The notes beneath the pieces were generated by a model that saw only the letters and a program-made list of their open reading frames with translations, ran no database searches and was not told the DNA's origin. This document shows, piece after piece, positions 45,102 to 54,766 of a stretch of DNA of 64,000 nt. Origin of the DNA: Clostridium nigeriense (lineage in GTDB: Bacteria > Bacillota > Clostridia > Clostridiales > Clostridiaceae); contig NZ_LT575472.1 of assembly GCF_900086595.1 (NCBI RefSeq), positions 1,691,225-1,755,224 on the forward strand. Direction: 5' to 3'. Position 1 is the first letter of the stretch; every line of letters starts with the position of its first letter. The position numbers and the translations under genes are program-made.

Positions 45102-45692
45102 TTGGCAAATAATGCAGTAATAAATAATAAAGACATTATATTAATAGGAGCATCAACTGGTGGCCCAAATGCTATAGAGAAGATAATTACTGAAATCACT
45201 AAAGATTTAAATGTAGCAGTCTTAATAGTGCAACATATGCCAAGTGGATTTACTAAAACTTTTGCTGAGAGATTAAATAAAAAATGTGAGCTAGAAGTTT
45301 TAGAAGCTAAGGATGGAATAAAGATAGAAAAGAATAAGATATATATAGCACCAGGTGGATATCATATGGTAGTTAGAGGCTCAGGAATTATAGCATTAAA
45401 TAAAGAAGATCCAATTTGGGGGGTAAGACCAGCTGTAGATAAATTATTTATATCAGCTTCATCTATTTACGGTGGTAGAGTTCTATCTGTGATACTTACA
45501 GGTATGGGCAAAGATGGAGCAGAAGGAACGGTTGTAGTAAAAATGAATAATGGAACAACTATTTCTCAAGATGAAAAAACTTCAGTTATTTATGGAATGC
45601 CCAAAAGTGCATATGAAACTGGTTGTGTAGATTATGTACTTCCTTTAAAGGATATAGCATCCAAAATAAAAACTTTGGTTAAGGTGAATTAG
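45102..45692 (+). CDS. cheB: chemoreceptor methylesterase CheB, catalytic domain only
   Basis: 196 residues from a TTG after GGGGGTG. The whole chain is the CheB methylesterase domain with catalytic Ser18 (GASTGGP), His45 (QHMP) and Asp138 (LTGMGKDG). The N-terminal receiver domain and linker of ordinary CheB (about 150 residues) are absent. The preceding gene ends 15 bases before, so no hidden receiver is encoded. The enzyme should therefore not be controlled by CheA phosphorylation. It removes methyl groups that the neighbouring CheR adds. Confidence 0.9.
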   Translation: MANNAVINNKDIILIGASTGGPNAIEKIITEITKDLNVAVLIVQHMPSGFTKTFAERLNKKCELEVLEAKDGIKIEKNKIYIAPGGYHMVVRGSGIIALNKEDPIWGVRPAVDKLFISASSIYGGRVLSVILTGMGKDGAEGTVVVKMNNGTTISQDEKTSVIYGMPKSAYETGCVDYVLPLKDIASKIKTLVKVN

Positions 45693-45701
45693 GGAGGAGC
45701 T

Positions 45702-46466
45702 ATGGACTTTACAGAATTTCATAATTGGGTTTATAAGCAGTTTAATATTAATTTAAATGCATATAAGCCAGAACAATTAAATAGAAGAATAGGAAGCTTA
45801 ATGTCAAGAACAGGAATAACTTCCTTAGAAGAGTATAAAAAAGTACTTAGTGTTGACAAAGAACAAAGAGAAAAATTTTTAGATTTTATTACTATAAATG
45901 TTACAGAATTTTTTAGAAATCCAGAATTGTTTTTCGAACTTCAAGGTGTATTAAAGGATTACAGTAAAAGTAATTTAAATTTAAAAATTTGGAGTGCAGC
46001 ATGCTCTATTGGATGCGAACCTTACAGTATAGCTATGCTAATAAGAGAAATTGCACCTGGTATAAGGGCAAATATTTTAGCAACAGATATTGATAGTAAT
46101 ATACTTAAGAGAGCTGAAAAAGGAGAATACTTACCAATAGAAATGAAAAATGTAAGTGGATTTTTTCAAAGCAAATATTTTACTAAGGTAAATGATAGGT
46201 TTTTAATAGATAATAAAATAAAATCAATGGTAACTTTTAAAAAACATGATTTAATATTAGATTCGTATGAAAATGGATTTGATTTAATAGTGTGTAGAAA
46301 TGTAATTATTTATTTTAAAAATGAAGTGAAAAAAGAAATATTTAAAAATTTTTCCAACTCATTAAAAAAAGGTGGATTGTTATTTGTAGGTGCAACAGAA
46401 AGTATTTACAATTATAAAGAATTTAATCTAGAAAAAGTTTCTACTTTTATTTATAAGAGAGTATAA
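45702..46466 (+). CDS. cheR: chemoreceptor methyltransferase CheR
   Basis: 254 residues. A small helical N-terminal domain (YKPEQLNRRIGSLMSRTGI) precedes the SAM-binding domain: FFRNPELFFEL, WSAACSIGCEPYSIAML (motif I), ATDIDSNILKRAEKGEY, and FDLIVCRNVIIYF. It methylates receptor Glu residues. Ribosome site AGGGAGGAG. Length is normal. It forms the counterpart of the receiver-less CheB just upstream. Confidence 0.95.
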   Translation: MDFTEFHNWVYKQFNINLNAYKPEQLNRRIGSLMSRTGITSLEEYKKVLSVDKEQREKFLDFITINVTEFFRNPELFFELQGVLKDYSKSNLNLKIWSAACSIGCEPYSIAMLIREIAPGIRANILATDIDSNILKRAEKGEYLPIEMKNVSGFFQSKYFTKVNDRFLIDNKIKSMVTFKKHDLILDSYENGFDLIVCRNVIIYFKNEVKKEIFKNFSNSLKKGGLLFVGATESIYNYKEFNLEKVSTFIYKRV

Positions 46467-46479
46467 AGGGGTGAATAAG

Positions 46480-48501
46480 ATGGATGTATCTCAATATATG
46501 GGGATGTTCTTAGAAGAATCAATGGATAATTTACAAACATTAAATGAAGCATTATTAGATTTAGAACAGGAGCCTAACAATATAGATAAGTTGAATCAAA
46601 TATTTAGAGTGGCACATACTATCAAAGGAATGGCTGCTACTATGGGGTTTAATAACATCGCTGAATTAACACATAAAATGGAAGATATCTTGTCTGAGTT
46701 TAGAGAAGGCAAGCTTAAGGTAACTAGGGATGTAGTTACTGTGTTGTTTGATTGCTTAGACACACTAGAAAAGATGGTTAGTAATGTGGAAGATGGTAAT
46801 GAAGAAGAAATTGAAATTAGTAGTGTAATAAAAGCCCTAGAGAGAGCAGCGCAAATTGAAGAATCTGAAATTAGTGAAAATGAAGATTTAAATGAAGTAT
46901 CTTATTTAGAGCAAGAGGATTTAATTATTAATTTAAATGAATATGATATTTCAGTAGTAAAGCAAGCAAAAAACAATGGATATAATGGAGTAAACATTCA
47001 AATATCTTTAAGAGAAGACACGTTATTAAAATCAGCTAGAGCATTCTTAATAGTTCAGGAGCTAGAAGCACAAGGAGAAATTATAAAATCTTTTCCAGCA
47101 ACAGAGGATATTGAGAATGAACAATTCGATACAGAGTTATTCTTTGTTGTAGTAACGAAAAAAACTAAGGAAGAAATTAAAACTTTAGTTTCTAATATAT
47201 CAGAGGTAAAGGATGTAAAAACATCTTATGTAATATTAAATGATAATTATGAAAGTGATTCTATAAAAGATATTGATTTAGAAGAAAAAAATATAATTGA
47301 AAATGAACAATTAAACTCTAAAGAAATAATATCTCAAGATAAGAAAAAAGAGACAAGCGTTAATAATAAAAGAGCTCATCAATCTGTAAGAGTAGATTTA
47401 CAGAGAATAGATAAGCTTATGAATATGGTTTCTGAATTGGTAATTTATAGAACTAGATTAGAACAAATAGTAATTGATGATAAGTCTCAAGAATTAATAG
47501 AAACCTTAGAACAAGTTGAAAGAACTACATCAGATCTTCAAGATCTAGTTATGAAAATAAGAATGTTACCATTAGAAGTGGTATTTAATAGATTCCCTAG
47601 GATGATAAGAGACTTATCTGTAGAGCTTAAAAAGGAAATAAATTTTGTAATAGAAGGTTCGGAAACAGAATTAGATAGAACCGTTATAGATGAAATTGGA
47701 GAACCTTTAATACATCTTTTAAGAAATGCAGCGGATCATGGAATTGAAAGTAAAGAAGAAAGAATAGCAAAAGGAAAAGATCCTGTTGGTACAATTAAAC
47801 TTGTGGCATATCAAGAAGGAACAAAAGCTTTAATTAAGGTTAGTGATGATGGAGCTGGAATAAATCTTCAAAAGGTAAAAAATAAGGCAGAGAAGATAGG
47901 AATAAGCACAGAAGGACTAAGTGATAATGATATAAGAAATCTTATATTTGCTCAAGGATTTAGTACTAATACAGTAGTTACAGACATTTCAGGAAGAGGA
48001 GTTGGGATGGATGTAGTTAAAACAAAAATCTCATCACTAGGTGGAAGCGTTGATGTAATTAGTGAAGAAGGAAAAGGCTCTACTTTTATTATTAAATTAC
48101 CATTAACACTTCAAATAATTCAAGCTTTACTAGTAAAGGTTGGAGATGAAACCTTAGCTATTTCTTTAGGATTTATAGATAGAGTAATAGATTATAAAGA
48201 GGAAAATGTTAAGAAGACCAATGGTGAGGAAGTTATAATTTATAGAGGAAATGTAATTCCTTTAATTAGACTTAATGAGAGATTAGGAATAGAAAATAAG
48301 GAAAGCAAGAAGAAGTTTATTATTATAGTTAAGGTAGGGGAAAAGACTGTAGGTTTACTTGTAGATTCATTATTCGGACAACAAGAAATAGTAATAAAAC
48401 CTTTAGGCAAGACTTTAAAATCCTTAAAGGAATATATAGGAGCTACAATCTTAGGAAATGGACTAGTAACTTTAATTCTTGATGTGGCAGCATTGATTTA
48501 G
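46480..48501 (+). CDS. cheA: chemotaxis sensor histidine kinase CheA
   Basis: 673 residues from the ATG after AAAGGGGTGA; a GTG at 46471 lies within that site. Domains: HPt with His46 in AHTIKGMAATMGF, a P2 domain (about 145-250) for CheY docking, an acidic linker, dimerisation helices with SVRVDLQRIDKLMNMVSELV (about 300-360), ATPase with N-box LLRNAADHGIE, DDGAGI and GRGVGMDVVK, and a C-terminal CheW-like domain. It phosphorylates CheY. The only CheB here has no receiver, so CheY is its clear target in this cluster. Confidence 0.96.
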   Translation: MDVSQYMGMFLEESMDNLQTLNEALLDLEQEPNNIDKLNQIFRVAHTIKGMAATMGFNNIAELTHKMEDILSEFREGKLKVTRDVVTVLFDCLDTLEKMVSNVEDGNEEEIEISSVIKALERAAQIEESEISENEDLNEVSYLEQEDLIINLNEYDISVVKQAKNNGYNGVNIQISLREDTLLKSARAFLIVQELEAQGEIIKSFPATEDIENEQFDTELFFVVVTKKTKEEIKTLVSNISEVKDVKTSYVILNDNYESDSIKDIDLEEKNIIENEQLNSKEIISQDKKKETSVNNKRAHQSVRVDLQRIDKLMNMVSELVIYRTRLEQIVIDDKSQELIETLEQVERTTSDLQDLVMKIRMLPLEVVFNRFPRMIRDLSVELKKEINFVIEGSETELDRTVIDEIGEPLIHLLRNAADHGIESKEERIAKGKDPVGTIKLVAYQEGTKALIKVSDDGAGINLQKVKNKAEKIGISTEGLSDNDIRNLIFAQGFSTNTVVTDISGRGVGMDVVKTKISSLGGSVDVISEEGKGSTFIIKLPLTLQIIQALLVKVGDETLAISLGFIDRVIDYKEENVKKTNGEEVIIYRGNVIPLIRLNERLGIENKESKKKFIIIVKVGEKTVGLLVDSLFGQQEIVIKPLGKTLKSLKEYIGATILGNGLVTLILDVAALI

Positions 48502-48515
48502 AAAGGAGGATTTTT

Positions 48516-49115
48516 ATGGAATACAAAAATTTAACCTCATTTCAATTAGATGCTTTAAGGGAAGTTTCTAATATAGGAGCAGGTAATGCAGCAACTTCAT
48601 TGTCTGTGCTTCTTGGAACTAAAATAGATATGTCGGTACCTAATATGAACTTAATAGCTTTTGATGAGTTATTTAATAGCTATAAGGAAAATGAAGTAGT
48701 TGCAGTTCTAGTTAAGGTTTTAGATGATATTGAAGGTAGTATTCTATATGTCTTTGATTCAACAGTAGCCTTAAATATAATTTCTAAAATGACTTTGACA
48801 AAAGAAGATAAACTAACAGAAATGGGTATTTCAGTTATAGGAGAAATTGGAAATATAATATCATCATCATTTATGAATGCTATAGCAGATTTTACAGGAT
48901 TAAAGGCAACAGCCTCTGTACCAGCAGTAGTAAATGATATGATTAGTGCAATTCTTGTTTCTACCTTTATGGAAACAGGTCAATATCAAGATTATGTATT
49001 AGATATAGAAACACTTTTTATGGGAGAAGAAGAAAATAATACTGAAGGACATCTTTATTTTGTTCCGGCTCCCGGATCATTAGAAAAAATATTAGAATCA
49101 CTAGGAATAAAATAG
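48516..49115 (+). CDS. cheC: CheY-P phosphatase CheC
   Basis: 199 residues with two CheC/CheX/FliY active-site motifs of the type E-x2-N: EVSN at 16-19 followed by the conserved Pro in SVP, and EIGN in the second half (GEIGNIISSSFMNAI) followed by another SVP. Both are intact, as in active CheC. It dephosphorylates CheY-P and binds CheD. Strong AAAGGAGGA ribosome site. Confidence 0.93.
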   Translation: MEYKNLTSFQLDALREVSNIGAGNAATSLSVLLGTKIDMSVPNMNLIAFDELFNSYKENEVVAVLVKVLDDIEGSILYVFDSTVALNIISKMTLTKEDKLTEMGISVIGEIGNIISSSFMNAIADFTGLKATASVPAVVNDMISAILVSTFMETGQYQDYVLDIETLFMGEEENNTEGHLYFVPAPGSLEKILESLGIK

Positions 49116-49130
49116 TTTGGAGGGTTTAAA

Positions 49131-49490
49131 ATGACAAAAGTTTTAATAGTTGATGATGCAGCTTTTATGAGAATGATGATAAAGGATATATTACAAAAGA
49201 ATGGATTTGAAGTTGTAGGTGAAGCTAGTAACGGAATAGAGGCAGTAAACTTATATAAAAAAGAAAGACCAGATGTTGTAACTATGGATATAACTATGCC
49301 AGATATGGATGGAATAGAAGCAGTTAAGGAAATTAAAGTATTTGATCCATCTGCGAAAATAATAATGTGTTCTGCAATGGGACAACAATCTATGGTTATG
49401 GATGCAATTAAATCAGGAGCAAAGGATTTTATCGTAAAGCCATTCCAAGCTGACAGAGTTCTGGAAGCGATAAGAAAGGTAGTTGGCTAA
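49131..49490 (+). CDS. cheY: chemotaxis response regulator CheY
   Basis: 119 residues, a single receiver domain: acidic pair Asp8-Asp9, phospho-acceptor Asp53 (TMDITMPDMDG), Ser81 (MCSAMGQQ) and Lys103 (VKPF). When phosphorylated by CheA it binds the N-terminal peptides of FliM/FliY, encoded just downstream, to change motor rotation. Confidence 0.95.
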   Translation: MTKVLIVDDAAFMRMMIKDILQKNGFEVVGEASNGIEAVNLYKKERPDVVTMDITMPDMDGIEAVKEIKVFDPSAKIIMCSAMGQQSMVMDAIKSGAKDFIVKPFQADRVLEAIRKVVG

Positions 49491-49512
49491 ATTATAATAG
49501 GAGGCATGTTAG

Positions 49513-49911
49513 ATGCAATTTGTAATATTTAAATTAGGGGAAGAGCATTTTGCAGTTGAGACAGATAAAATATTAAGTATTAATGATATGATGGCTATAA
49601 CTAAAGTACCTAAAGCTCCTAATTATATAAAAGGCTTAATTAATTTAAGAGGAAGTATAAAATCATTAGTAGATGTAAACTTATTGCTTAATATTGAATC
49701 AAATAAAGAACAAAATAATATTATTATCTTAAAGGTTGACGATGAGGAGCTAGGAATAACTGTAGATGAAGTTGAAGAGGTTCTAGAAATAGAGGAGCAA
49801 AAGCTTCAAAAGTTAGAAACTCATAATACTGAGGCTTATATAAAAGGAATAATTGATTTAGAAGGCAGATTACTAACTGTAATAGATATAGAAAGACTAA
49901 TAAATCAATAG
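49513..49911 (+). CDS. cheW: chemotaxis coupling protein CheW (second copy)
   Basis: 132 residues, CheW fold: FVIFKLGEEHFAVETDKILSI, APNYIKGLINLRGSIKSLVDVN (canonical GLINLRG turn) and GITVDEVEEVLEI. The more canonical of the two CheW proteins in this operon. The two copies may couple different receptor sets or one may fill the CheV-like place; that is inference. Confidence 0.92.
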   Translation: MQFVIFKLGEEHFAVETDKILSINDMMAITKVPKAPNYIKGLINLRGSIKSLVDVNLLLNIESNKEQNNIIILKVDDEELGITVDEVEEVLEIEEQKLQKLETHNTEAYIKGIIDLEGRLLTVIDIERLINQ

Positions 49912-49926
49912 AAATGAGGTATAGAA

Positions 49927-50922
49927 ATGGCAGAGGTTTTAAGTCAAAGTGAAATAGATGCTCTTCTTTCTGCCTTATCTACAGGAGATGTTGAGCCAGA
50001 ACAGCTAAAAGAAAAAGAGGAAAAACATAAAATTAAAAAGTATGATTTTAGAAGCCCTCAAAAGTTTTCAAAAGATCATATAAGAACTTTAGAAATGGTT
50101 CATGACTCCTTTGCAAGGATAGTTAGTAATTATCTTTCAGGTCAACTTAGGAGACATGTAAAAATAGAAATTCAAAGTGTTGAACAAATTACATATGAAG
50201 AATTTGTTCACTCAATTCCAAATCCAACCATCTTAACAATATTTAGAATGCCACCTCTTCAAGGTAATATATTGCTAGAAATGAATCCTCAATTTTCATT
50301 TCAAATACTAGATATACTTTTAGGTGGTACAGGAGAAAAGAATGATAATGCTAAGGAATTTTCTGAAATAGAAAAAAATATTCTAGCTAATATAACATCA
50401 GAAATGATAAAATCCATGGTATTGGCATGGGATGGGATTTTAGATGTAAAACCTGAGTTTGAGATTCTTGAAACTAACCCTACAGCTAATCAAACTCTAG
50501 CACCAAATGAGCCAGTAGCTTTGCTTAGCTTTTTAGTAGAATTAGGTAAAAGTACAACATATATGAACTTATGTATTCCTTATTTAAGTATTGAAAAAGT
50601 TTTAGATAAGCTTGTAGTTCAATATTGGTTTAAGAGCGATGAAGATGAATTAGAAGAAGAAGTAAGGGAAAAGCTTAAAAAGGGAATAGAGCCTGTAGAA
50701 GTTAATATGCATGTAGAGTTAGGTAAAACAGAAATAACTATAGATGATTTTTTAAAGCTAGTTAAGGGAGATGTTTTGATTTTAAATTCTCAATGCAGTG
50801 ATCCAGTAAAAGTATTTGTAGAAGATGAGGAGTGCTTTATAGCTAAACCAGGAATTATAGGTAAGAATATGGGAGTTGAACTTTTAGATATTTTAGATAA
50901 GGATGTGATTGAGAATGAGTAA
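49927..50922 (+). CDS. fliM: flagellar motor switch protein FliM
   Basis: 331 residues. N-terminal CheY-P-binding peptide EVLSQSEIDALLSAL, middle CheC-like domain with FRSPQKFSKDHIRTLEMVHDSFARIVSNYLS, and a C-terminal SpoA (FliN-like) domain (VEVNMHVELGKTEITIDDFLKLVKGDVLIL). The CheC-like part has no phosphatase motif, as is normal for FliM. Its last codons overlap the start of fliY by eight bases, implying translational coupling. Confidence 0.96.
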   Translation: MAEVLSQSEIDALLSALSTGDVEPEQLKEKEEKHKIKKYDFRSPQKFSKDHIRTLEMVHDSFARIVSNYLSGQLRRHVKIEIQSVEQITYEEFVHSIPNPTILTIFRMPPLQGNILLEMNPQFSFQILDILLGGTGEKNDNAKEFSEIEKNILANITSEMIKSMVLAWDGILDVKPEFEILETNPTANQTLAPNEPVALLSFLVELGKSTTYMNLCIPYLSIEKVLDKLVVQYWFKSDEDELEEEVREKLKKGIEPVEVNMHVELGKTEITIDDFLKLVKGDVLILNSQCSDPVKVFVEDEECFIAKPGIIGKNMGVELLDILDKDVIENE

Positions 50923-52051
50923 TGGTTTTTTATCTCAAGAGGAAATAGATTCGTTATTAAAGGGGACTGAAGAAGAGAGTGCACCAGAAGTAATTTCAGA
51001 TATTGAAAAAGATTTACTAGGGGAAATAGGTAATATTTCAATGGGATCCGCTTCAACGGCTCTTTATCAACTTATAAATAAACAAGTAAATATAACCACA
51101 CCAAAGGTTAAGGTAACTACATTAAAAGAAATAAAAGAAGGTTTTAAATATCCTAATATAATTTTAGATGTTAAATATGTTTCAGGAATTACAGGAAGAA
51201 ATATTTTGATTATGCAAACTAAGGATGCTGCAGTGATAGCTAATCTTATGATGGGGGGAGATGGACAAGTTTCTACTTCTGAACTATCAGAGATAGAAGT
51301 TAGTGCTGTTCAGGAAGCTATGAATCAAATGATAGGTTCAGCAGCAACTTCCATGGCCACAATGTTTGCTAGAGAAGTAAACATATCTCCTCCTAATTCA
51401 AAAATATGGAGAGATATGGATCAAACTATAACTGAAAACATCCCAGAAGAGGAACCTATAGTAGAAGTATGCTTTGATTTAACTATAGAAGGATTACTTC
51501 AATCTAACATGATGCAAATTCTACCTATAGATACAGCAAAAAAAATAGTTTCTATAATGATGGGAGAAGAGTCAGCTGTGGAAGAATCTACAGTCTCATC
51601 TATAAGTGTAGAAAAGCCTTCCACTACATATAAAAATGAAATTCATTCTGAGGTTAATAGAGTTGAATATGATGAAGCTGCATTAACATCAACATACAAT
51701 GAAAAAGTTGAAGAAAAAATAAAGGAAAAGCCTATTGAAGTTCATGGAGCAAGTTTTGAGCCATTATCCCAAGGTGCAGTTTCTGAATCTCATAGGAATA
51801 TAGATTTAATACTTGATGTTCCACTAGATATATCTGTAGTTCTAGGAAGAACTAAAAAAAGCATAAAGGATATATTAAACTTAAGCACTGGTTCTTTAAT
51901 AGAGTTAGAAAAATTAGCAGAAGAGCCAGTAGAGGTTTTAGTAAATGGTAAGAAAATAGCTTTTGGAGAAGTTGTTGTTGTGGATGAAAATTTTGGTGTA
52001 AGAATTACAAGTATTGTTAGCGGCGCTGAAAGAATTAAATCATTAAAATAA
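50915..52051 (+). CDS. fliY: flagellar motor switch phosphatase FliY
   Basis: 378 residues from an ATG overlapping the end of fliM; an in-frame TTG at 50909 is less likely. N-terminal CheY-P peptide GFLSQEEIDSLL, CheC-like domain with two active motifs (LLGEIGNISMGSAS and VQEAMNQMIGSAATS), a flexible linker (about 195-285) rich in Ser, Glu and Lys, then a FliN-type SpoA domain (LILDVPLDISVVLGRT). It removes phosphate from CheY at the motor and replaces FliN in Gram-positive switches. Last gene before the long hairpin terminator. Confidence 0.95.
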   Translation: MSNGFLSQEEIDSLLKGTEEESAPEVISDIEKDLLGEIGNISMGSASTALYQLINKQVNITTPKVKVTTLKEIKEGFKYPNIILDVKYVSGITGRNILIMQTKDAAVIANLMMGGDGQVSTSELSEIEVSAVQEAMNQMIGSAATSMATMFAREVNISPPNSKIWRDMDQTITENIPEEEPIVEVCFDLTIEGLLQSNMMQILPIDTAKKIVSIMMGEESAVEESTVSSISVEKPSTTYKNEIHSEVNRVEYDEAALTSTYNEKVEEKIKEKPIEVHGASFEPLSQGAVSESHRNIDLILDVPLDISVVLGRTKKSIKDILNLSTGSLIELEKLAEEPVEVLVNGKKIAFGEVVVVDENFGVRITSIVSGAERIKSLK

Positions 52052-52074
52052 AATATATTTCATTATTTTAGGAT

Positions 52075-52151
52075 TAAAGTGGTGATATGTAAGTTGATGT
52101 TGACTTGGGAAAAGTAACGTAATAATTGAACTTACATATCACACTTTTTTT
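52075..52151 (+). terminator. long-stem terminator after fliY with inner hairpin
   Basis: AAAGTGGTGATATGTAAGTT pairs almost perfectly with AACTTACATATCACACTTT, then T7. The 33-base loop folds as GTT-G-ACTT / AAGT-AAC. It ends the che-fli operon and isolates the flgM operon. Confidence 0.85.
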
Positions 52152-52161
52152 ATTTAATACC

Positions 52162-52188
52162 TAAACTTTTAGGTAAAAACAACGATAA
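52162..52188 (+). promoter_or_regulatory. sigma-D (FliA-type) promoter of the flgM operon
   Basis: TAAA, 16 bases, ACGATAA, close to the sigma-28 consensus TAAA-N15-CCGATAT. A CCTAAACTTTTAGG palindrome covers the -35. It lies 32 bases before the flgM start. The same form recurs before flagellin and the glycosyltransferase. Confidence 0.75.
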
Positions 52189-52219
52189 GTAAATATATAA
52201 GATATTGATGGAGGGCGTT

Positions 52220-52492
52220 ATGAATATAAAAGGAATTAATTATACAAGCGGAATTAACTATTATAATAAAATTTCTTCTAATAAAGTAAATAAAGTTGAA
52301 AAAGAAAAAACTTACGATAGAATAGAAATTTCTGAAGCATCTAAAGCATTAAAGGATTATTCTATTGATAATAATTATGATAATAAAAAGAGAGTTATGG
52401 AAGTTAAAAATGAAATTGCAAATGGAACATATTCCTATGATGCAAGGCTTATAGCAAAAGGAATGCTAGATGCTATGAGTGGTAAAGAATAG
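52220..52492 (+). CDS. flgM: anti-sigma-28 factor FlgM
   Basis: 90 residues from the ATG after GGAGGG; an in-frame TTG at 52205 precedes that site. The disordered, Asn/Lys-rich first half (GINYTSGINYYNKISSN) and the sigma-binding end (DRIEISEASKAL, then VMEVKNEIANGTYSYDARLIAKGML) match the FlgM family. It holds sigma-D inactive until hook completion and export. Its own promoter looks sigma-D dependent, giving autocontrol. Confidence 0.92.
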   Translation: MNIKGINYTSGINYYNKISSNKVNKVEKEKTYDRIEISEASKALKDYSIDNNYDNKKRVMEVKNEIANGTYSYDARLIAKGMLDAMSGKE

Positions 52493-52493
52493 T

Positions 52494-52904
52494 ATGAAAA
52501 ACAGTTTAAAGGATATTCTTTCTTTTGAAGAAGAAAAATTAAGGGAACTTTTGGCTTTGTTAGATAAACAATATAAGCTTATTTTAAGTAAAGATATATT
52601 TGGTATGGAAGCAGTTGTAGAAGAAATAAAATTAAAAAATAAGGAAGTTGCAGAAGCAGAAGTTGAAAGAAGAAGGTTTTTAGGTAACGCATCTATTAAG
52701 GAGTATGTAGAAAATACTAAAGATGAGAGTTTAGATATTTCCTATAGAAACATACAAAAATTATTAAATGAAATGGTGCTTCAAAAGGATACAAATGAAT
52801 TATTAATAAAGCAACAATTAAGCTTTACTAATAAACTTTTAAATATAATTAATCCTAAGAAAGATGCTACGACTTATAATTCTTATGGAAACATAAGAAG
52901 ATAA
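52494..52904 (+). CDS. flgN: flagellar export chaperone FlgN
   Basis: 136 residues from an ATG just after the flgM stop; the in-frame GTG at 52479 lies within flgM. No strong ribosome site, so translational coupling with flgM is likely. Long helical chain (LSFEEEKLRELLALLDKQYKLILSKD) as in FlgN chaperones. It keeps FlgK and FlgL, encoded next, unfolded for export. Confidence 0.87.
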   Translation: MKNSLKDILSFEEEKLRELLALLDKQYKLILSKDIFGMEAVVEEIKLKNKEVAEAEVERRRFLGNASIKEYVENTKDESLDISYRNIQKLLNEMVLQKDTNELLIKQQLSFTNKLLNIINPKKDATTYNSYGNIRR

Positions 52905-52917
52905 TGGAGGTTAATAT

Positions 52918-54753
52918 ATGTCAGGATTATTTTCAACATTTAATATAGCAAAAAGAGGAATGAATGTTCAACAAAAAAGTATTGATGTAACTTCTCATAA
53001 TATAGCAAATTCAAATACAGTAGGATATTCAAGGCAAAGAGCTAAAATAGAGACCAGCAGACCTTTTGGTGGAACTGCTATGAATTCAGCAATGCAAGCT
53101 GGACAATTAGGAACTGGAGCACAAATACAAGCAATTGAAAGAGTTAGAGATAGTTTTTTAGATTTTCAAATTAGAGGAGAAAATGCAGTTTTAGGTAAAT
53201 ATGATATGAGAAATAATTACCTATATGAAGTTGAAAGTGTATTTAACGAACCATCTGACACAGGCTTATCAACATTAATGGGTAAATTCTTCGATTCTTT
53301 TCAAGAACTTTCTAAGCAACCTAATAGTTCAAATGCTAGAACTGTTGTAGCACAACAATCAGCAGCATTAGCAGATGCTTTAAATGCTACTTATGCGAAA
53401 TTAGAAAGCTTACAAACAAATGCACAAGATATGCTTAAGAGTACAGTTACTGAAGTTAATAGTATGCTTGAGCAATTAGATAGAGTTAATCAAGAAATAA
53501 TTAGTGTTACAGTTTCAGGAAATACACCAAATGACTTAATGGATAAAAGAGATTTATTGCTTGATGAACTAAGTTATAAATTTGGAATTCAAGTAGACAA
53601 AAGAGAGTTCAATGGAATAGATTTAAGACCTACAGATACTGGAGCTATGAAGGCATCTTTATTAGTAAATTCTAGCCCTAATGGGGATGTTTCTAGGTTT
53701 TCTTATGTTACAGATGTACAATTGGATGAAAGCGACTTTTCTGGAAAGACTTATATAGTAACATATTATAAGAATGGAAATATGGATAGTGAGTCTAATA
53801 AGCAAACCTTTAAGATTTCAGGAATAACAAAAGAGCAAGCAAAGGAAATAAAAGATAATAGAATAATTTGGGCTGATAAGAATGGTCAAGCAGCTAGGGG
53901 TGACGGATATCCAATCAAGGATGGAGATGTAATAACTTACTCTGAGCTTATGGTATTTAAGCCTGAAACAGGAAGTGTAAGTGGATTAGTTTCTGTTCAA
54001 AAAGATATTGAAGATTATATGAATCAGCTTAATAAATTAGCAAAAGCATTAGCATTTTCAGTAAATGCTATTCATAGTGGAATAGAAGATCCATTAAATA
54101 ATTCAGGTGGAGCAGATAAGGATTATCTACCATTCTTTGTAAATAAGGATGTAGCTAAATATAGAAGTAATGGATTATTAAGTAACTTAGATGAGGCCTT
54201 AAAGGGAGAAGAAGAAATTACAGCTAAAAATATTTCTATAAACAAGGAAATACTTGAAGATGTAATGAAGATTAAGACAAAGACTCATGACGATTTATTT
54301 GCTTATACTCATGAAAATAATTTAGATGGAGATAGTGATGGATCAAGAGCTTTATCTATTGCACAGCTTAGAGATTCTTTAATAAGAATTCAAGATATAA
54401 ATGAGTCAGTACATTCTAGAAAAGATATGTTTGATAAATATAAAGGTGGTAATTCACTTTCAAACAATGGATTAAAAATTGAAAATAGTACATCAGGAAT
54501 GAAGATGGATTCATACTTTAAAGATACTATAGATAGATTAGGCGTACAAGCTCAAGAAGCTCAAAGAATGGTAACTAATCAAGAAGATTTATTATATAGC
54601 ATAGAAGAAAGTAGGGCCTCGGTTTCAGGGGTTTCATTAGATGAAGAAATGGCTAATTTAGTTCAATTTCAACATGCTTATAATGCAAATGCAAAAATTA
54701 TTTCAACTGTAGATGAACTTTTAGAAGTTGTAATTAATGGATTAAAGAGATAG
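52918..54753 (+). CDS. flgK: hook-filament junction protein FlgK (HAP1)
   Basis: 611 residues. N-terminal rod motif FNIAKRGMNVQQKSIDVTSHNIANSNTVGYSRQR and C-terminal SGVSLDEEMANLVQFQHAYNANAKIISTVDELLEVVINGL are the typical D0/D1 ends. The middle (about 240-430) is the variable surface region. Strong ATGGAGG site. Sits with FlgL between hook and filament. Confidence 0.95.
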   Translation: MSGLFSTFNIAKRGMNVQQKSIDVTSHNIANSNTVGYSRQRAKIETSRPFGGTAMNSAMQAGQLGTGAQIQAIERVRDSFLDFQIRGENAVLGKYDMRNNYLYEVESVFNEPSDTGLSTLMGKFFDSFQELSKQPNSSNARTVVAQQSAALADALNATYAKLESLQTNAQDMLKSTVTEVNSMLEQLDRVNQEIISVTVSGNTPNDLMDKRDLLLDELSYKFGIQVDKREFNGIDLRPTDTGAMKASLLVNSSPNGDVSRFSYVTDVQLDESDFSGKTYIVTYYKNGNMDSESNKQTFKISGITKEQAKEIKDNRIIWADKNGQAARGDGYPIKDGDVITYSELMVFKPETGSVSGLVSVQKDIEDYMNQLNKLAKALAFSVNAIHSGIEDPLNNSGGADKDYLPFFVNKDVAKYRSNGLLSNLDEALKGEEEITAKNISINKEILEDVMKIKTKTHDDLFAYTHENNLDGDSDGSRALSIAQLRDSLIRIQDINESVHSRKDMFDKYKGGNSLSNNGLKIENSTSGMKMDSYFKDTIDRLGVQAQEAQRMVTNQEDLLYSIEESRASVSGVSLDEEMANLVQFQHAYNANAKIISTVDELLEVVINGLKR

Positions 54754-54766
54754 GGAGGGAAGATAA

